Origin: Bretschneidera sinensis
Taxonomy: Eukaryota; Streptophyta; Magnoliopsida; Brassicales; Akaniaceae
Direction: 5' to 3'
DNA length: 64,000 nucleotides
Assembly (NCBI GenBank): GCA_023935145.1
Contig: CM043700.1
Location: forward strand, 34,071,456-34,135,455
The position numbers and the translations under genes are program-made. Positions 31,585 through 43,110 of the stretch are shown one piece after another. The notes under the pieces were generated by a model that had not been told where the DNA came from, did no database searches, and saw only the letters and a program-made list of their open reading frames with translations. The first letter of the stretch is position 1. Every line of letters begins with the position of its first letter.

Positions 31585-34500
31585 GTGTACAGTTTACCTG
31601 ATAGTATATATGTCTTAAGAGACAGTAATTCAAGCTAAGGGCTGTCTCCTTTGCTTTTGGCATGCTTTTAATATGTTAAGTGATTTCAAGTTTGGCATCT
31701 CCCGAAACCACAAGCCAAGGTCCTTAATATTTCTTTTGCACGTTGACTCTAGTATGAACACCACATACCCATCAATCAAAATTATTAATTAACTTAAGCT
31801 GCTTTTTAAATTATTAAGTCTTATTTATGAATAATTTTTTTTTTATTAACGATGTAGGATGTAGATTGTCACAAATTCCCTTTATTTATACATTTGCGTT
31901 AAAAACCTCAAATGTCACACATTTATATAATAGAGCATGAGTCGATTCTTATACTATTTATAATATCAATTCTAACTTAAGTTGTTTTTTGAGATTATTA
32001 ACCCTTACATATTGTTCCGGGTGATATAATAATGAATGAAAGTCGAAAGAGAGAAAGAGAGGCAATCCAAAATATGAGACCGAAGTGAAAAGCGAGCAAT
32101 CCAAAGTACTCATATTTTGATGACAACAAGCTTACTTTCCTAAGTCCGGTCACAATAAATGTACAACTCGTAGTCGGCGATTTGCTCATGTCTCTCAACA
32201 AACGCATCGGAAACCAATATGACTTTTGGCGAATATCTTCTCTCATTCATTGATTCAATACTTTTAGTTATTTCAAAAAAAAGATTGGTTGAACTCTATT
32301 ATTGATACGACATGCATTTATTTTTTATTGCTTCACTTGTGTAGAAAAATTCTCGTATCAACACATATAAACTAATATCTCATCTATTGCTATGTAGGAT
32401 GTGGATAGTCACAATATACTGCACTTCCATTAATCATCCCACTCTGTTGAGAAATCTATTTTCGTTCAATAATATTAGTGTTCAAAACACATGCAAAGCG
32501 CAACAAATATGAAAAACTGTCATTAAGCTTATAACACATTAATATTGGTTGTCGCAACCCTCACCAAACAAAAATGGTATATTTAGCGATTCATCAAATT
32601 TTTCTTTTTTTTAAAATGGTTTTGGTTTTAACATTAAACCGAAACATTTCAGATTTAATATTAATTCGAAATATTTCGGTTTCGACATTAAATCGAAACA
32701 AAACACTTTATATTTCGTTTTATTTTTTATTTTGGTCTCTTTCGATTCGTTTCGTCGGAAACACTTTATAATTTGATATGTACGTATTTAAAAATATTGT
32801 CAAATCTTAAACAGAACACCAAAACTAACCAAAATTAAAACGTTCCATTTAAATAAATTAAATCAAAACGCTGTGTGACGCGAAATTCACAATATTACTT
32901 CTTACAATCCATCAGGTCAACTGTATATTGTAAAACTTACACTACATCCACGAGGGGATGAGGAAAATATACATCATGTATATATCCTTTGATTTTACGG
33001 GCAATTAAGAACATTAATTAACATTATTCAAAGTACTATCAATAATTGTGTACGGTTTACCTGATAGTATATATGTCTTAAGAGACAGTAATTCAAGCTA
33101 AGGGCTGTCTCCTTTGCTTTTGGCATGCTTTTAATATGTTAAGTGATTTCAAGTTTGGCAGCTCCCCAAACCACAAGCCAAGGTCCTTAATATTTCTTTT
33201 GCACGTTTTGACTCTAGTATGAACACCACATACCACTACAAGATAAATGATAAAAGTTAGTGTTTTTTTAACATATTTCAGTGTTTTAAAATATCGTAAT
33301 ATGCGATACCAACGTTTATAAAAAGTACCAAATAAAACATCAGTATGTGTGGTCTCGAAATACCAGTATCGATGCTTAAAAGAAGTTTCAAAATATGCAT
33401 TTTTTTCGACGCTTTTAAGCGCCAGTATAAAGGGAGAGGGAGGAAAATTGCAGCTCAAATTCTCATCTTTGGGATTCAAAATCTGATTTTCTTATTTGAA
33501 GACAGTGTCCAAATTCCTCTATAGAATCGCTCTAATCTCTTGGAAATGTACCTGCAAAACAGAAATCATGCAAACAAGATGTCATGTCAGGGATTAAATC
33601 AAACCAAGTTAGTACCAAATCGAACATTGAAAAGAGAAGAGAGTTCAAATAAAGAAGAAAACTACCTTTGCTTTAATGGCTTTCTCACAAATCTTTTGAC
33701 GTCCAAGACTAAAAACAAGGACAACTAGAGGAAGAAGCAAGAAGATTATGGAAGAAGATGCAAGAACAGCCTTGAAAATTCAGAGGAGCTCTGCGCGCAT
33801 GACTTAATTTTTGGGGGAAAACACGTGGTAATAAGGAACGTGATGACAATATGTGAAATTTATGAGCATATTCTGGTGCTTTCAAGAGCCGCAATATGAA
33901 ATTGAGCATATTTCGGCGCTTCCAAGCGTCGGAATATGAAATAGGTTTTGAGTATATTTCGGCGCTTAAAAAGCACCGGAATATGAAATGGGTTTTGATC
34001 ATATTCCGACACTTTCAAGCGCCGGTATATTGCGGCGCTTAGAAGCGCCAAAATATGCAATAAGATTCGTATGTAACGGCGCTTTGAAGCGCCAATATAT
34101 GTTCTTTGAATATTGCAGCACTTCAAGGAAGCGCCACAAATAAAGCACCGGTGATTGATATATTGCGGTAGTCGTATGAAACACCGAAAATAAAGCGTCG
34201 GCAGGTGTCATTTTCCTTGTAGTGTACCCATCAATCAAGATTATTAATTAGCTTAAGCTGTTTTTTGAATTATTAAGTTTTATTTATGAATTATTATCTT
34301 TTTATTTTATTGACGATGTAGGATGTGGATTGTCACAAATTCCCTTTATTTATACATTTGCGTTATGAGCCTCAAATGCCACATGTCTATATAATAGAGC
34401 ATAAGTCGATTCTTATACTATTTATAATATCAATTCTAACTTAAGTTGTTTTTTGAGATTATTAACCCTTACATATTGTTCTGGGTGATATAGTAATGAA

Positions 34501-35055
34501 TGAAAGTCGAAAGAGAGAGGCAATCCAAAATATGAGACCAAAGTGGAAAGCGAGCAATCCAAAGTGACAACAAGCTTACTTTCCTAAGTCTGGTCACAAT
34601 AAATGTACTACTCGTAGTCGGTGATTTGCTCATATCTCCCAATAAACGCATCGGAAACCAATATGACTTTTGGTGAATATACTCTCTCATCCATTAATTC
34701 AATACTTTTAGTTGTTTCAAAAAAAAATTGGTTGAACTCTGTTATTGATACGATATGCGTTTATTTTTTATTGATTCACTTGTGTAGAAAAATTCTCATA
34801 TCAACACATATAAACTGATATCTCATCTATTGCTATGTAGGACGTGGATAGTGACAATATACTATACTTACATTAATCATCCCACTCTGTTGAGAAATCT
34901 ATTTTCGTTCAATAATATCTAGTGTTCAAGACACATGCAAAGCGCAACGAATATGACCAACTGTCATTAAGCTTATAACACATTAATATTGGTTGTCGCA
35001 ACCCTCACCAAACAAAAATGGTATATTTAGCAATTCATCAAATTTTCTTCTTTTT
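30862..35055. repeat. second tandem duplication, copies B' (30862..32612) and C (32613..35055)
   Basis: A segment starting at the GGTTT(C/T)GGTTTTAACATTAA tract and ending near ATTCATCAAATTT is repeated. The boundary lies at about 32612, where a T-run joins the end of one copy to the start of the next. Copy C resembles copy A more than B in the CGAAACATTTCAGATTTAAT region. It contains the CACTA-like element at 33234..34224. No gene recognised. Confidence 0.85.
33234..34224. mobile_element. non-autonomous CACTA (En/Spm-like) element, 991 bp
   Basis: Starts CACTACAAGATAAATGATAA and ends with the complement of CACTACAAGGAAAATGACAC. It is flanked by the 3-bp duplication TAC (33231..33233 and 34225..34227). 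The paralogous copy at 31757..31770 reads straight through (CACCACATACCCATC), the unoccupied site. The interior has many short inverted motifs built on GGCGCTT..AAGCGCC (for example near 33405, 33912, 33960, 34020, 34080), like the sub-terminal transposase-binding repeats of CACTA elements. No transposase. Confidence 0.9.
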
Positions 35056-35074
35056 TTTTTAAAAAAAAAAAGGC

Positions 35075-35480
35075 AAGCAATTCTTTTGTGAGATAGCTCC
35101 TTTCCTAGCAAGGCAATCCGCCACCTGGCTTGCTTATCGAAATTAACCTATGTTGTACGTAACTTGAACAGTTCCAGTAACTTGTTCATAATAATCTGCA
35201 CTCATCAATAGTTGTTCTATAAGTCAACAACACTTATAGCATTTAGTTCAATTTCAAGGTTTTTCATGCCCATAAAAATAACCAACTCAGACCTTCCTTA
35301 AGAGCTAGCTCCCATGTGCAACTTAGTTTGGACGCTAGTAGCCACCCCCAAATATTTACTGAAAACGTTCGCAAATCCAATTTCCCATTCATTTCTTAGA
35401 ACTCTACTAATACCAGCCTTCCTTGGGTTCCTTGAAATAGCCACTCGCGTTCAACTTAGTCCAGCCATATGGAGGGGCTC
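35075..35480 (-). pseudogene. LINE RNase H fragment
   Basis: Read leftward on the minus strand it gives WTKLNASG, LGVATSVQTKL, ALKEGLSWL and finally ASQVADCLARKG, the pattern of the plant L1-type RNase H domain. Several stops and frame changes intervene. It lies just outside copy C of the tandem duplication. Confidence 0.6.
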
Positions 35481-36715
35481 AACCATGACACACTTCAATT
35501 TTTTATTGAAAGCATTAAAAATGTTTAATGTGTATTGACTTCTTAGTTCCCTGTTTAGTTGTAGTTTCTTAGTTCAAATGTATATGTTACTCCGAAGTTT
35601 GGGAGTAAGTTGTAAATAATACTCCAATCTTTTAATTACTTATCAGTAAATGATCTACGGTCGATTAAAAATTTTAATTGATTTTTTTTCAATAACTTTT
35701 TAACTGATTTTATCGAATTAACCTAAATATTTCGACATTAATCGATCGAATTTATTTCAATAAGTAAGATAATCAAGTTTTTTAACTTATTATATATTTA
35801 ATTTATAAAAAAAATTAGTTTATTATATTATATATAGATATATATTATATTTATATTTAACGTATTATTAATATTAATCTATATAACAAAACTTTAGAGT
35901 CATAATTGAAATCGATTAATTCTAGTGTACAATCAACAACAAGAAATTGATTTGTTATTTAATTTCAACCGATTGCAATTTTTTTTTATTGAAGTTACTA
36001 TACATAAGTGGTATAATGAATGATTTGTTTATATTATAAGTCCGTATTATTCCATTACATACACGAAAGTCCACAATATTATCACAATCCATATAAAGTG
36101 AGAAAAATAGCTGATATATAAATAAGATAAATAAACCACACATCTTGGTAATCAAACATGAGACCTTATAGTCTTAGAGACTCAACTTTGATCATTAGAC
36201 CAAGACCTCATCAACCATTTACATTTTTATATTAATTCCAATTCTATTATACTTCAATTCCATAAGTGAAAGCGAATTTAAATACTTATTAATAAAAAAG
36301 AAATGATATTTGCCGTACAAAATCAATTTTTAATTAAAAATAGTAGAACGATGTTATATAAATACGATGATACATTAATTTCGCTTATAAACAATGATAT
36401 ATTAATTTGATTACAATAAAAATCCATAACACAATCTTGTAACCCACCCACAATATTAACACATCTCACTTAAAGTGAAAATATAATAATAATAATAACC
36501 ACCATATAAATAGATAAATAAATAAACACGTGTTTGGTAAAGCTCGTAAAACTTACATATGAGACTTATAAACCAACTTATTTCAAAATGAGTGTATGAC
36601 AAAATAAATCTATTCAAAAGATGAATTTGACTGTATAAGTTAATCTTCTTACTTATGAACCCGCCATAATCCAAAAGCATCAAAATTTTATTTATCACTC
36701 CAAAGACTAGAAGTA
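35481..36715. other. AT-rich spacer
   Basis: No gene seen. About 35650..35770 (CGGTCGATTAAAAATTTTAA and following) is similar, in inverted orientation, to about 38130..38290. They may be two copies or two arms of one AT-rich element. Confidence 0.4.
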
Positions 36716-37415
36716 GAGTGAGCATTGATCGGTTTGAGTTAAGTTGTCCTAAAAAATTAACCCAACCTAATCATACCGGGTTGAAAAAATCTCAATCCAA
36801 CTCAATTCAACCCATGAACTCATCCAACTTCAACCCAACCCATTTAAATCTGTTTGGGTCGGTTTTGATCACCGATTTAATATTTTTTTCACTTAAAAAA
36901 GTAATCCAAACGTATTACGTAAAAAAAAATATTTTACTACAATTATTCATTATTTAATATATCCAAAATCAAATTCATACAAGAATTTATTAAAGCTTAT
37001 AAACCATCATTTACAACTTAGTAATTTTAAATCACTTCACACAAAATTCAAACAATCTTAATTTAATACAAATCATATAAAAGTAAATAAAAACTTAGTT
37101 TTAAAGGTGTTTGATCTATTCTTCAAAGTTTTAACACTAGTATAGATTTTGTCTTGGAATCTCCATAACTAAGTTTGATCATATAAAAAATATAAAGTGA
37201 ATGAACATAGAATAATCAAATCAATTCAACAAGCTTTTAAAAAGTATATTGAAAGTCCAAAATAATTTTTTTCACAAGAATAAACGATCTTTTTTCAACT
37301 AAAAGTATTGAAAAGAATCATACTACTCATATATTTAAATTTTAATTGAAATTTTTTTAATAAAAACTAGCCTTTTTGTTGGAGGGTTACTAAGAAGAAA
37401 AAAAAAGAAATGAGA

Positions 37416-37452
<37 letters not shown>

Positions 37453-37600
37453 AATACAGTACACACACAAAGTATATATCGCAATCTAAACTAATTTATC
37501 AAAATATAAATATAGTTCATCAAATATACACACATAAAATATATATTACAATCCAAACTAATTTACCAGAATATGAATTTAGCTCATTAATCCTTAAAGT
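36716..37600. mobile_element. second hAT-like element copy, right-truncated
   Basis: Aligns with 16672..17480 in the same orientation: GTGAGCATTGATC start, AAAAGTAAATAAAAACT, AAAGGTGTTTGATC and GAATCTCCATAA blocks. The right terminal repeat is absent; similarity stops at CCTTAAAGTA (about 37600). Confidence 0.6.
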
Positions 37601-38860
37601 AGATTTATTGAATTGAATTTTTTTACTTTCAAGGCTTTTTGACAATATCAAGCCAATTGATGGTTGAAAAAGCGCACTCTCGATACCGTTGAAAATATCT
37701 CGACGAGATCTACAAAATGATATCCAAAAGCACCACCCTTTAACCAGTTGACTGCCCTCATGCATGATTACCCCAAGAAAGCATTTTTAGATCTAGCACT
37801 TTCCAGTGATTTTTACCAGAAAGTAACACCACCACCGAATCGAAAATTAAATTTCCAACATACTTGCAAAATTTGGTGGCGAACCGTTGCAAAAAATAGT
37901 CAAGGTGGATTACACTCTCTGATGAACTCCGACACCAGTAAGTGGGATTCGTTCTAACATTTTGAATTTTTTATATTTTTTTGGGGTTTTTTGTAAAATT
38001 ATGTAAAAAAAAATCCTTATTTTAATACGGTGTATAATCAATGGTATTATAATCTACAAAGATCGGAGCACAATACTGATTTTTTGGTAAATTAGCAAAC
38101 CTCATATATATAATATATATTAAAAAATCATAAATATAAATAATGTTGATTAACCAATTAACCAACCATAACTGATCGAAATCTATTCAATTGGTCGATA
38201 TCGAAAGAATTATGTTAATTCGATAAAAATAGTTAAAAATAACAAAAAAATTGATTAAAATTTTTTACCGATCGATTCAGAGCCTTATGATTTTGCATGT
38301 TATAATACAACCAAAGTAAAGAGTGAAACTTTTAATTTAAGATTAAAAAAAATCAAAATTTTAAAATGTGAAATGGTAATTTTGGAGTTTCAATATCATA
38401 TTCCTTAAAAAAATACTTGACAAATCATATTTTCACTATCCAACTTTAGCTCAAGGCGTTCCTTTGGTAACAATTCTGGCAATTCAAGATTAAATTTTTT
38501 ACTAAACATGATAAACCTAAAATGATCCACTAAAGAGAAAAAGATAATTTAGTACTACTAGCATTGAGCGGAATTACCATAATAACCAGAGAACCCACCA
38601 TTGTGACCTGTGAAGTGCAAGTCCTGCTCCCATGAAGCGCGTGGGAATAATATTTTAATAGTATTACTACTTATTAAGACGTCTATAAATCGAGCGGGCT
38701 GATCCACTCTCTCTCCAAATGTTCGCGGACTCTCGCTGTCTACTGGAGTACTACTATTTCTTAAGAAGAACGAATACGGATCATCCAAGTCTTTTAGGAT
38801 ATGACAGAAAGCCACCCGCATTATTGTGGGACGCGCGTGTGTCTCAGTCTTTCTACCCTA
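37601..38860. other. spacer upstream of CPN20
   Basis: AT-rich, no gene recognised. The region from about 38560 to 38860 is less AT-rich and lies directly upstream of the CPN20 promoter. Confidence 0.4.
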
Positions 38861-38871
38861 CATGCCAAAAA

Positions 38872-38884
38872 TTCTAGAAGTCTC
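38872..38884 (+). promoter_or_regulatory. heat-shock-element-like site in the CPN20 promoter
   Basis: TTCTAGAAGTCTC has the TTCnnGAA core of a heat shock element with a weak third unit. It lies about 50 bp upstream of a TATA-like TTTTATAT at 38924..38931. A heat-inducible chaperonin promoter makes this plausible but unproven. Confidence 0.45.
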
Positions 38885-39361
38885 TTATCATCAGATAAAA
38901 CCCCCTTATTTAGCTTTCTAGGGTTTTATATTCTCGACTCTTCCTCTATTTCCAAAGCAACCAAAGCCTTTCTCGAAACCTTATCATCGTTACACTCTCA
39001 TTAGCTCCCTAAGGTACGATTTTCTTCTTTGATAGTTCTTTTTTTTTAATTGTCTACTTGTAATCACTTAGATTTTTACTTTTCTTTTTCTTTCCAATTT
39101 CAATTCAAGTTCTTTTCCCCGTCGTTTTAATTGAAAGAAGAAATGAAATTTGAACTGGAAGTCTTGTGCTTTGTATTACTTTGTAGTGTTTGGCTTCTTG
39201 GAATAATAAAGCTTTACCGAATTAGGTTCATTTGAGTAAGCCCTTTTTTTTCTTGGGTTTTTAGATTTTGCTTTGTTTTCATGTGGGGAAAAAAGACTGT
39301 TATTGAATTATGTCTTGAAATTATTGTTTTCGGTAAGATTGTTTGGGGCTTGAATGCAGTA

Positions 39362-41643
39362 ATGGCGACAGCTCAGCTAACAGCGTCATCAGTGACAGTA
39401 TCAGCTAGGAGCTTGGCATCATTTGAAGGGCTAAGACGTTCAGCTGTCAAGTTTTCTTCTTTTGGGGCGTTGAGGCCAGGGGCTCTTACCCAGAGGTCGT
39501 TTCGCGGTTTGGTAGTTAAAGCTGCTACTGTTGTCGCCCCTAAGGTTAAAATCCCATCCTTTTTCCTGTTCATGCTCCTTTTGTTATTGTTCTTAGGACT
39601 TAGTGCTTCAATAACTTGTGTTTTCTCTTTATGTTTTTTTCCTAGTAGAGAGATGGTAATAAATTTTGTTACTCTAGTGCCTGTATGCGTTTGGTCCAGT
39701 GTTGTCAGGTTGATTGTGTTGGGTTTTTGGTTGAGGAGCTTGCTTAGATTTCGGTATCATTTTATGGCTAGGAATTCTGAAGTTTAGTGATAACTGCATT
39801 ATATGATGTCCTTCAGTTGGTCTGAGCTTTATTCAACTTTTGAGTACTGGTTTGCGATAGCTTTCTGTTTGGGTATAGGCTTTAGCTATTGCGAATGGGT
39901 TAAATCAAAGTATAACGACATGAGATTGGAATTCCTGTGTGGAATTATGGACTTCAGAAGGCGGTGACTATATCTGTATGGTCTTTGGAGTTTCTAAATG
40001 CCCGTAGAGATTTGGCTATTGAAGTCGGGACTATCTTTGTATGGTCTTTGGAGTTTCTAAATGCATGTTGAAATTTGGATAATTTCTCAGTTTTCTAGAA
40101 AACTTTTCCATTTGCAAAGCTATTTTTAGAAAAATGTTTCTAAATAACTAGAGAACTTTTCCAATATGAATGCTCCCTTAAGCTTGTCCAAAGATTATTT
40201 TCAATATGAACCTTCCCTTACGCTTGTCTGAATGCATATTTGTGTAAAATTTTACATGACATGTTACTATTCTGTTCAGATCGATGTTATGATGGTGATA
40301 AATTCCATCCATGTTTTACAAAGTAATTGAGTGAAGGATGACTCATAATTAGGGAGGCTCTGATATTAATTTGTTACGTGTTCTGGTGTATTTTTTCTCG
40401 CTTTTTGTTTGGGTGTAGGGAAGGAGGAGCCTTGAGTTTACCACTAATGCAATTTTTCTGAATCCATTTGTATCATGTTTATAGCTATTCGTTCCAGTTC
40501 CTATTGCTTTTTGTGGTCATCTGATGTGATTTTATTCTAATTTTGCAGTACACTTCAATAAAGCCCTTGGGTGATAGAGTGCTTGTGAAGATCAAAACTG
40601 TAGAGGAGAAGACTGAGGGTGGTATTTTACTTCCAACAACAGCTCAATCAAAGCCACAAGGAGGTGAGGTTGTTGCTGTTGGTGAGGGGAAAACAATCGG
40701 GAAGACCAAGGTGGACAACTCTGTGAAGGTGATTTTTAAATATTAGCTATCTCCTTAGTTCTTGTGCCCCAATTATATGCCATTTTCACTCAACAAAATG
40801 CTTTGTTTGTATAGACTGGCACCCAAGTCGTCTACTCCAAGTATGCAGGGACTGAGGTGGAGTTCAATGGTGAAAATCATCTCATACTCAAGGAGGATGA
40901 CATAGTTGGCATTCTTGAGACAGATGATATCAAGGATCTCAAGCCTTTGAATGATAGAGTTTTCATCAAGGTGCATTACTTTTAAAAAAATTATTAGTTT
41001 GGTGCATAACTTATGGTAGGGTGTTTTCAACCCAACAGCATCTAGTACACTGTTTATGAAATGCTAGATCTGCCTTTGAATGATAGAGTTTTCATCGAGG
41101 TGCATTATCTTTTAAAAAAAATTATTAGTTTGGTGCATAACTTATGTTAGGGTGTTTTCAACCCAACAGCATCCTAGTAAACTGTTTATGAAATGCTAGA
41201 TCTGCTTTATGGCTTTTCACAACAATTTAAAGGTACATAATACTTTGTTTTTGAATTCAATGTACAGGTTGCTGAAGCTGAGTTGAAAACTGCTGGAGGC
41301 TTGTTTCTAACAGAGGCTAGCAAAGAGAAACCTTCTATTGGCATGGTAAGACTTTGGCCTTGTACTTCTACAAGATAGGTCTCTTCTGGGTTGCTAAATT
41401 GTCGCATTGAGGGAGAGGGGCTTGGAATATCTGATTAAGACATTGTATATCTTGTTTTGCATGCAACAGGTAATAGCAGTTGGACCTGGTCCTCTGGATG
41501 AGGAAGGTAGCAGGAAACCCTTATCCGTCTTCCCTGGAAACACAGTCCTCTACTCCAAGTATGCAGGAAACGACTTCAATGGCAGTGATGGCACCAACTA
41601 CATCGCTCTAAGAGTTTCTGATGTGATGGCCATGCTCTCTTAG
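39362..41643 (+). CDS. CPN20: chloroplast 20 kDa co-chaperonin CPN20
   Basis: Five coding exons: 39362..39544, 40549..40728, 40815..40970, 41268..41345, 41470..41643, all joined in phase 0, 256 residues. A non-coding first exon probably ends at 39013 (AAG/GTACG), with its acceptor at 39358..39359 two bases before the ATG. Residues 1 to about 55 are a Ser/Ala/Arg-rich plastid transit peptide. Two GroES-like domains follow in tandem: residues about 62-155 ([31 protein letters not shown]) and about 158-256 ([36 protein letters not shown]). The double-GroES layout is specific to plastid Cpn20, which caps Cpn60 during folding of stromal proteins such as Rubisco. Length matches the family (about 253). 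All splice sites are GT-AG. Intron 3 contains a tandem copy of an exon end. Confidence 0.96.
40943..41207 (+). repeat. 129-bp tandem duplication across the exon 3/intron 3 border of CPN20
   Basis: GCCTTTGAATGATAGAGTTT starts at 40943 and again at 41072, and both copies run on through TTTTCATC(A/G)AGGTGCATTA into matching intron sequence ending ATGCTAGATCTGC. The second copy therefore carries the last 27 or so exon bases and the GT donor, with one AAG-to-GAG change, inside the intron. Confidence 0.93.
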
Positions 41644-43110
41644 TTGTGTATTTGGATGTGCTTTATATTTGTTACAGAATTGGCTGTGTTATGGCTGAGC
41701 TGCCTCTGAAAGGCTCTCATGGATTTTGAAATGTAATTTCACTTAATATGAAGTAATTTATTGCAGCTTTGTCGTTCTTGCTCTATTTCTTGAAAGTCAG
41801 TTTTGGCAAACTAAGTTTTGCCGCAATTCTAAGTGTCTTGAAGTCCTGAGGTCAATTCTCAGGGCAACGAATTATCGTGGATAAGGTGGTTGGTGTGGAG
41901 TGGGTGGGAAATAGAGTAGGGGTAGATTCATTGTTATAAATTAAAAGGGGTATGTTCCGTAGGTGTAAGGATTTTGAGGTGATTTTTAAATCCATGCTTA
42001 TTAGGAAAGATGACCTTGATCCGTTAAAGGCACCGTTTAGGAAAGTTTAGAAATGGTTTTGGTTTCCTATGAATAAAAGTGAGACTTTAAAAAGGTGGGA
42101 GTATATGAAAATAATCAAAATTGAAAGTAATTTCTTAGAAATTGAATGCATCAGGAAAGTAAAGTTAAATTATGAATTTGCTGAGAAATGAGTTTTTCTC
42201 TTTATATTTTTAATTGTTTCGATTTAATATATTAACTTTTAAAATCAATTAAATCATTCTATCTTAATGAAAAATTTCGATAAAACACTTGCAAAATCTG
42301 TTTCAAAACTCATTTTATAAAACATAGATCATTTTGTAAACTATACTGTTAGGGCCGAATAATAGTGGCCCTATTAATTTAGCATATTCCTCAACACCTA
42401 TTGTTAGCAGGTCTTGTCCCAAACTTTCACATTTCAAGATTGAAAAGAGTAGAACTCCAAATTAAAAAAAAATTGGGATGAGTTTTCTATCATCAGAGCA
42501 CTAACTCACCAATCACCATAAACTGTAGATTACGCGAACAGATTTACATAAACTGAAATCTACTACTATTACAAGAATGTTAGTATCGTGTGATTCCTTC
42601 ATTAAGGAAAGAGGTGCCCACTAACAAGCGAGAGTTCCATGCAAGATGGACAAAAATGATGTAATCACATCTGGCCGAGTGATAGCTACAGCCACCTATG
42701 CATAACTTGCTCTACATCCCAACATTTACAAGAAAGTGTCAAATCAGCTTCCAATGAAGTAAGGTTATCGGCTGCATTTTGTCCCTACTCATTTGCTGCA
42801 CCTCACCAAAAACATCTGAGGCTGAAAGTTAAATGAGGTTAACGTCAATCAAGAAAGTCGAATACATCATGATCTTCCTGCCAACCAGTCAATTGTGCTC
42901 TAAGCATCTGTCGGTGAGTCATCCACGATATTCTCCATAATTCACCATCTCTTCTCGTGTTACCAAATCACTAGCTCAAAGAAGGGCTCCTCATTTTAAG
43001 AGATAACAATGACCGATTAGTCTTTGGCATGCCTTCAAAAGTTTACTGAAAACCGGTCAAATTTTGATGCCAGAAGAATGAACAGTTCATACTATAGAAC
43101 TTTTTAATTT
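41644..43110. other. CPN20-ARF intergenic region
   Basis: The first roughly 130 bp is CPN20 3' UTR, and the last few hundred bases are probably ARF 3' UTR (convergent genes). In between is AT-rich sequence without a recognised gene. ATTTTGAGGTGATTTTTAAA near 41970 looks like old repeat DNA. Confidence 0.45.

Noticed and set aside
31998..32246. 82-residue frame in duplication copy B, with a counterpart at 34469..34690
   Set aside because: The frame is disrupted differently in the sister copy and shows no known domain.
35650..38290. A single 2.6-kb element with the AT-rich inverted tracts as its ends
   Set aside because: The inverted similarity is real but imperfect. No target duplication is seen, and the interval contains the unrelated hAT-like copy, so two separate AT-rich repeats are as likely.
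38558..38821. 87-residue frame on minus upstream of CPN20
   Set aside because: No recognisable domain, and it overlaps the likely promoter; probably chance.
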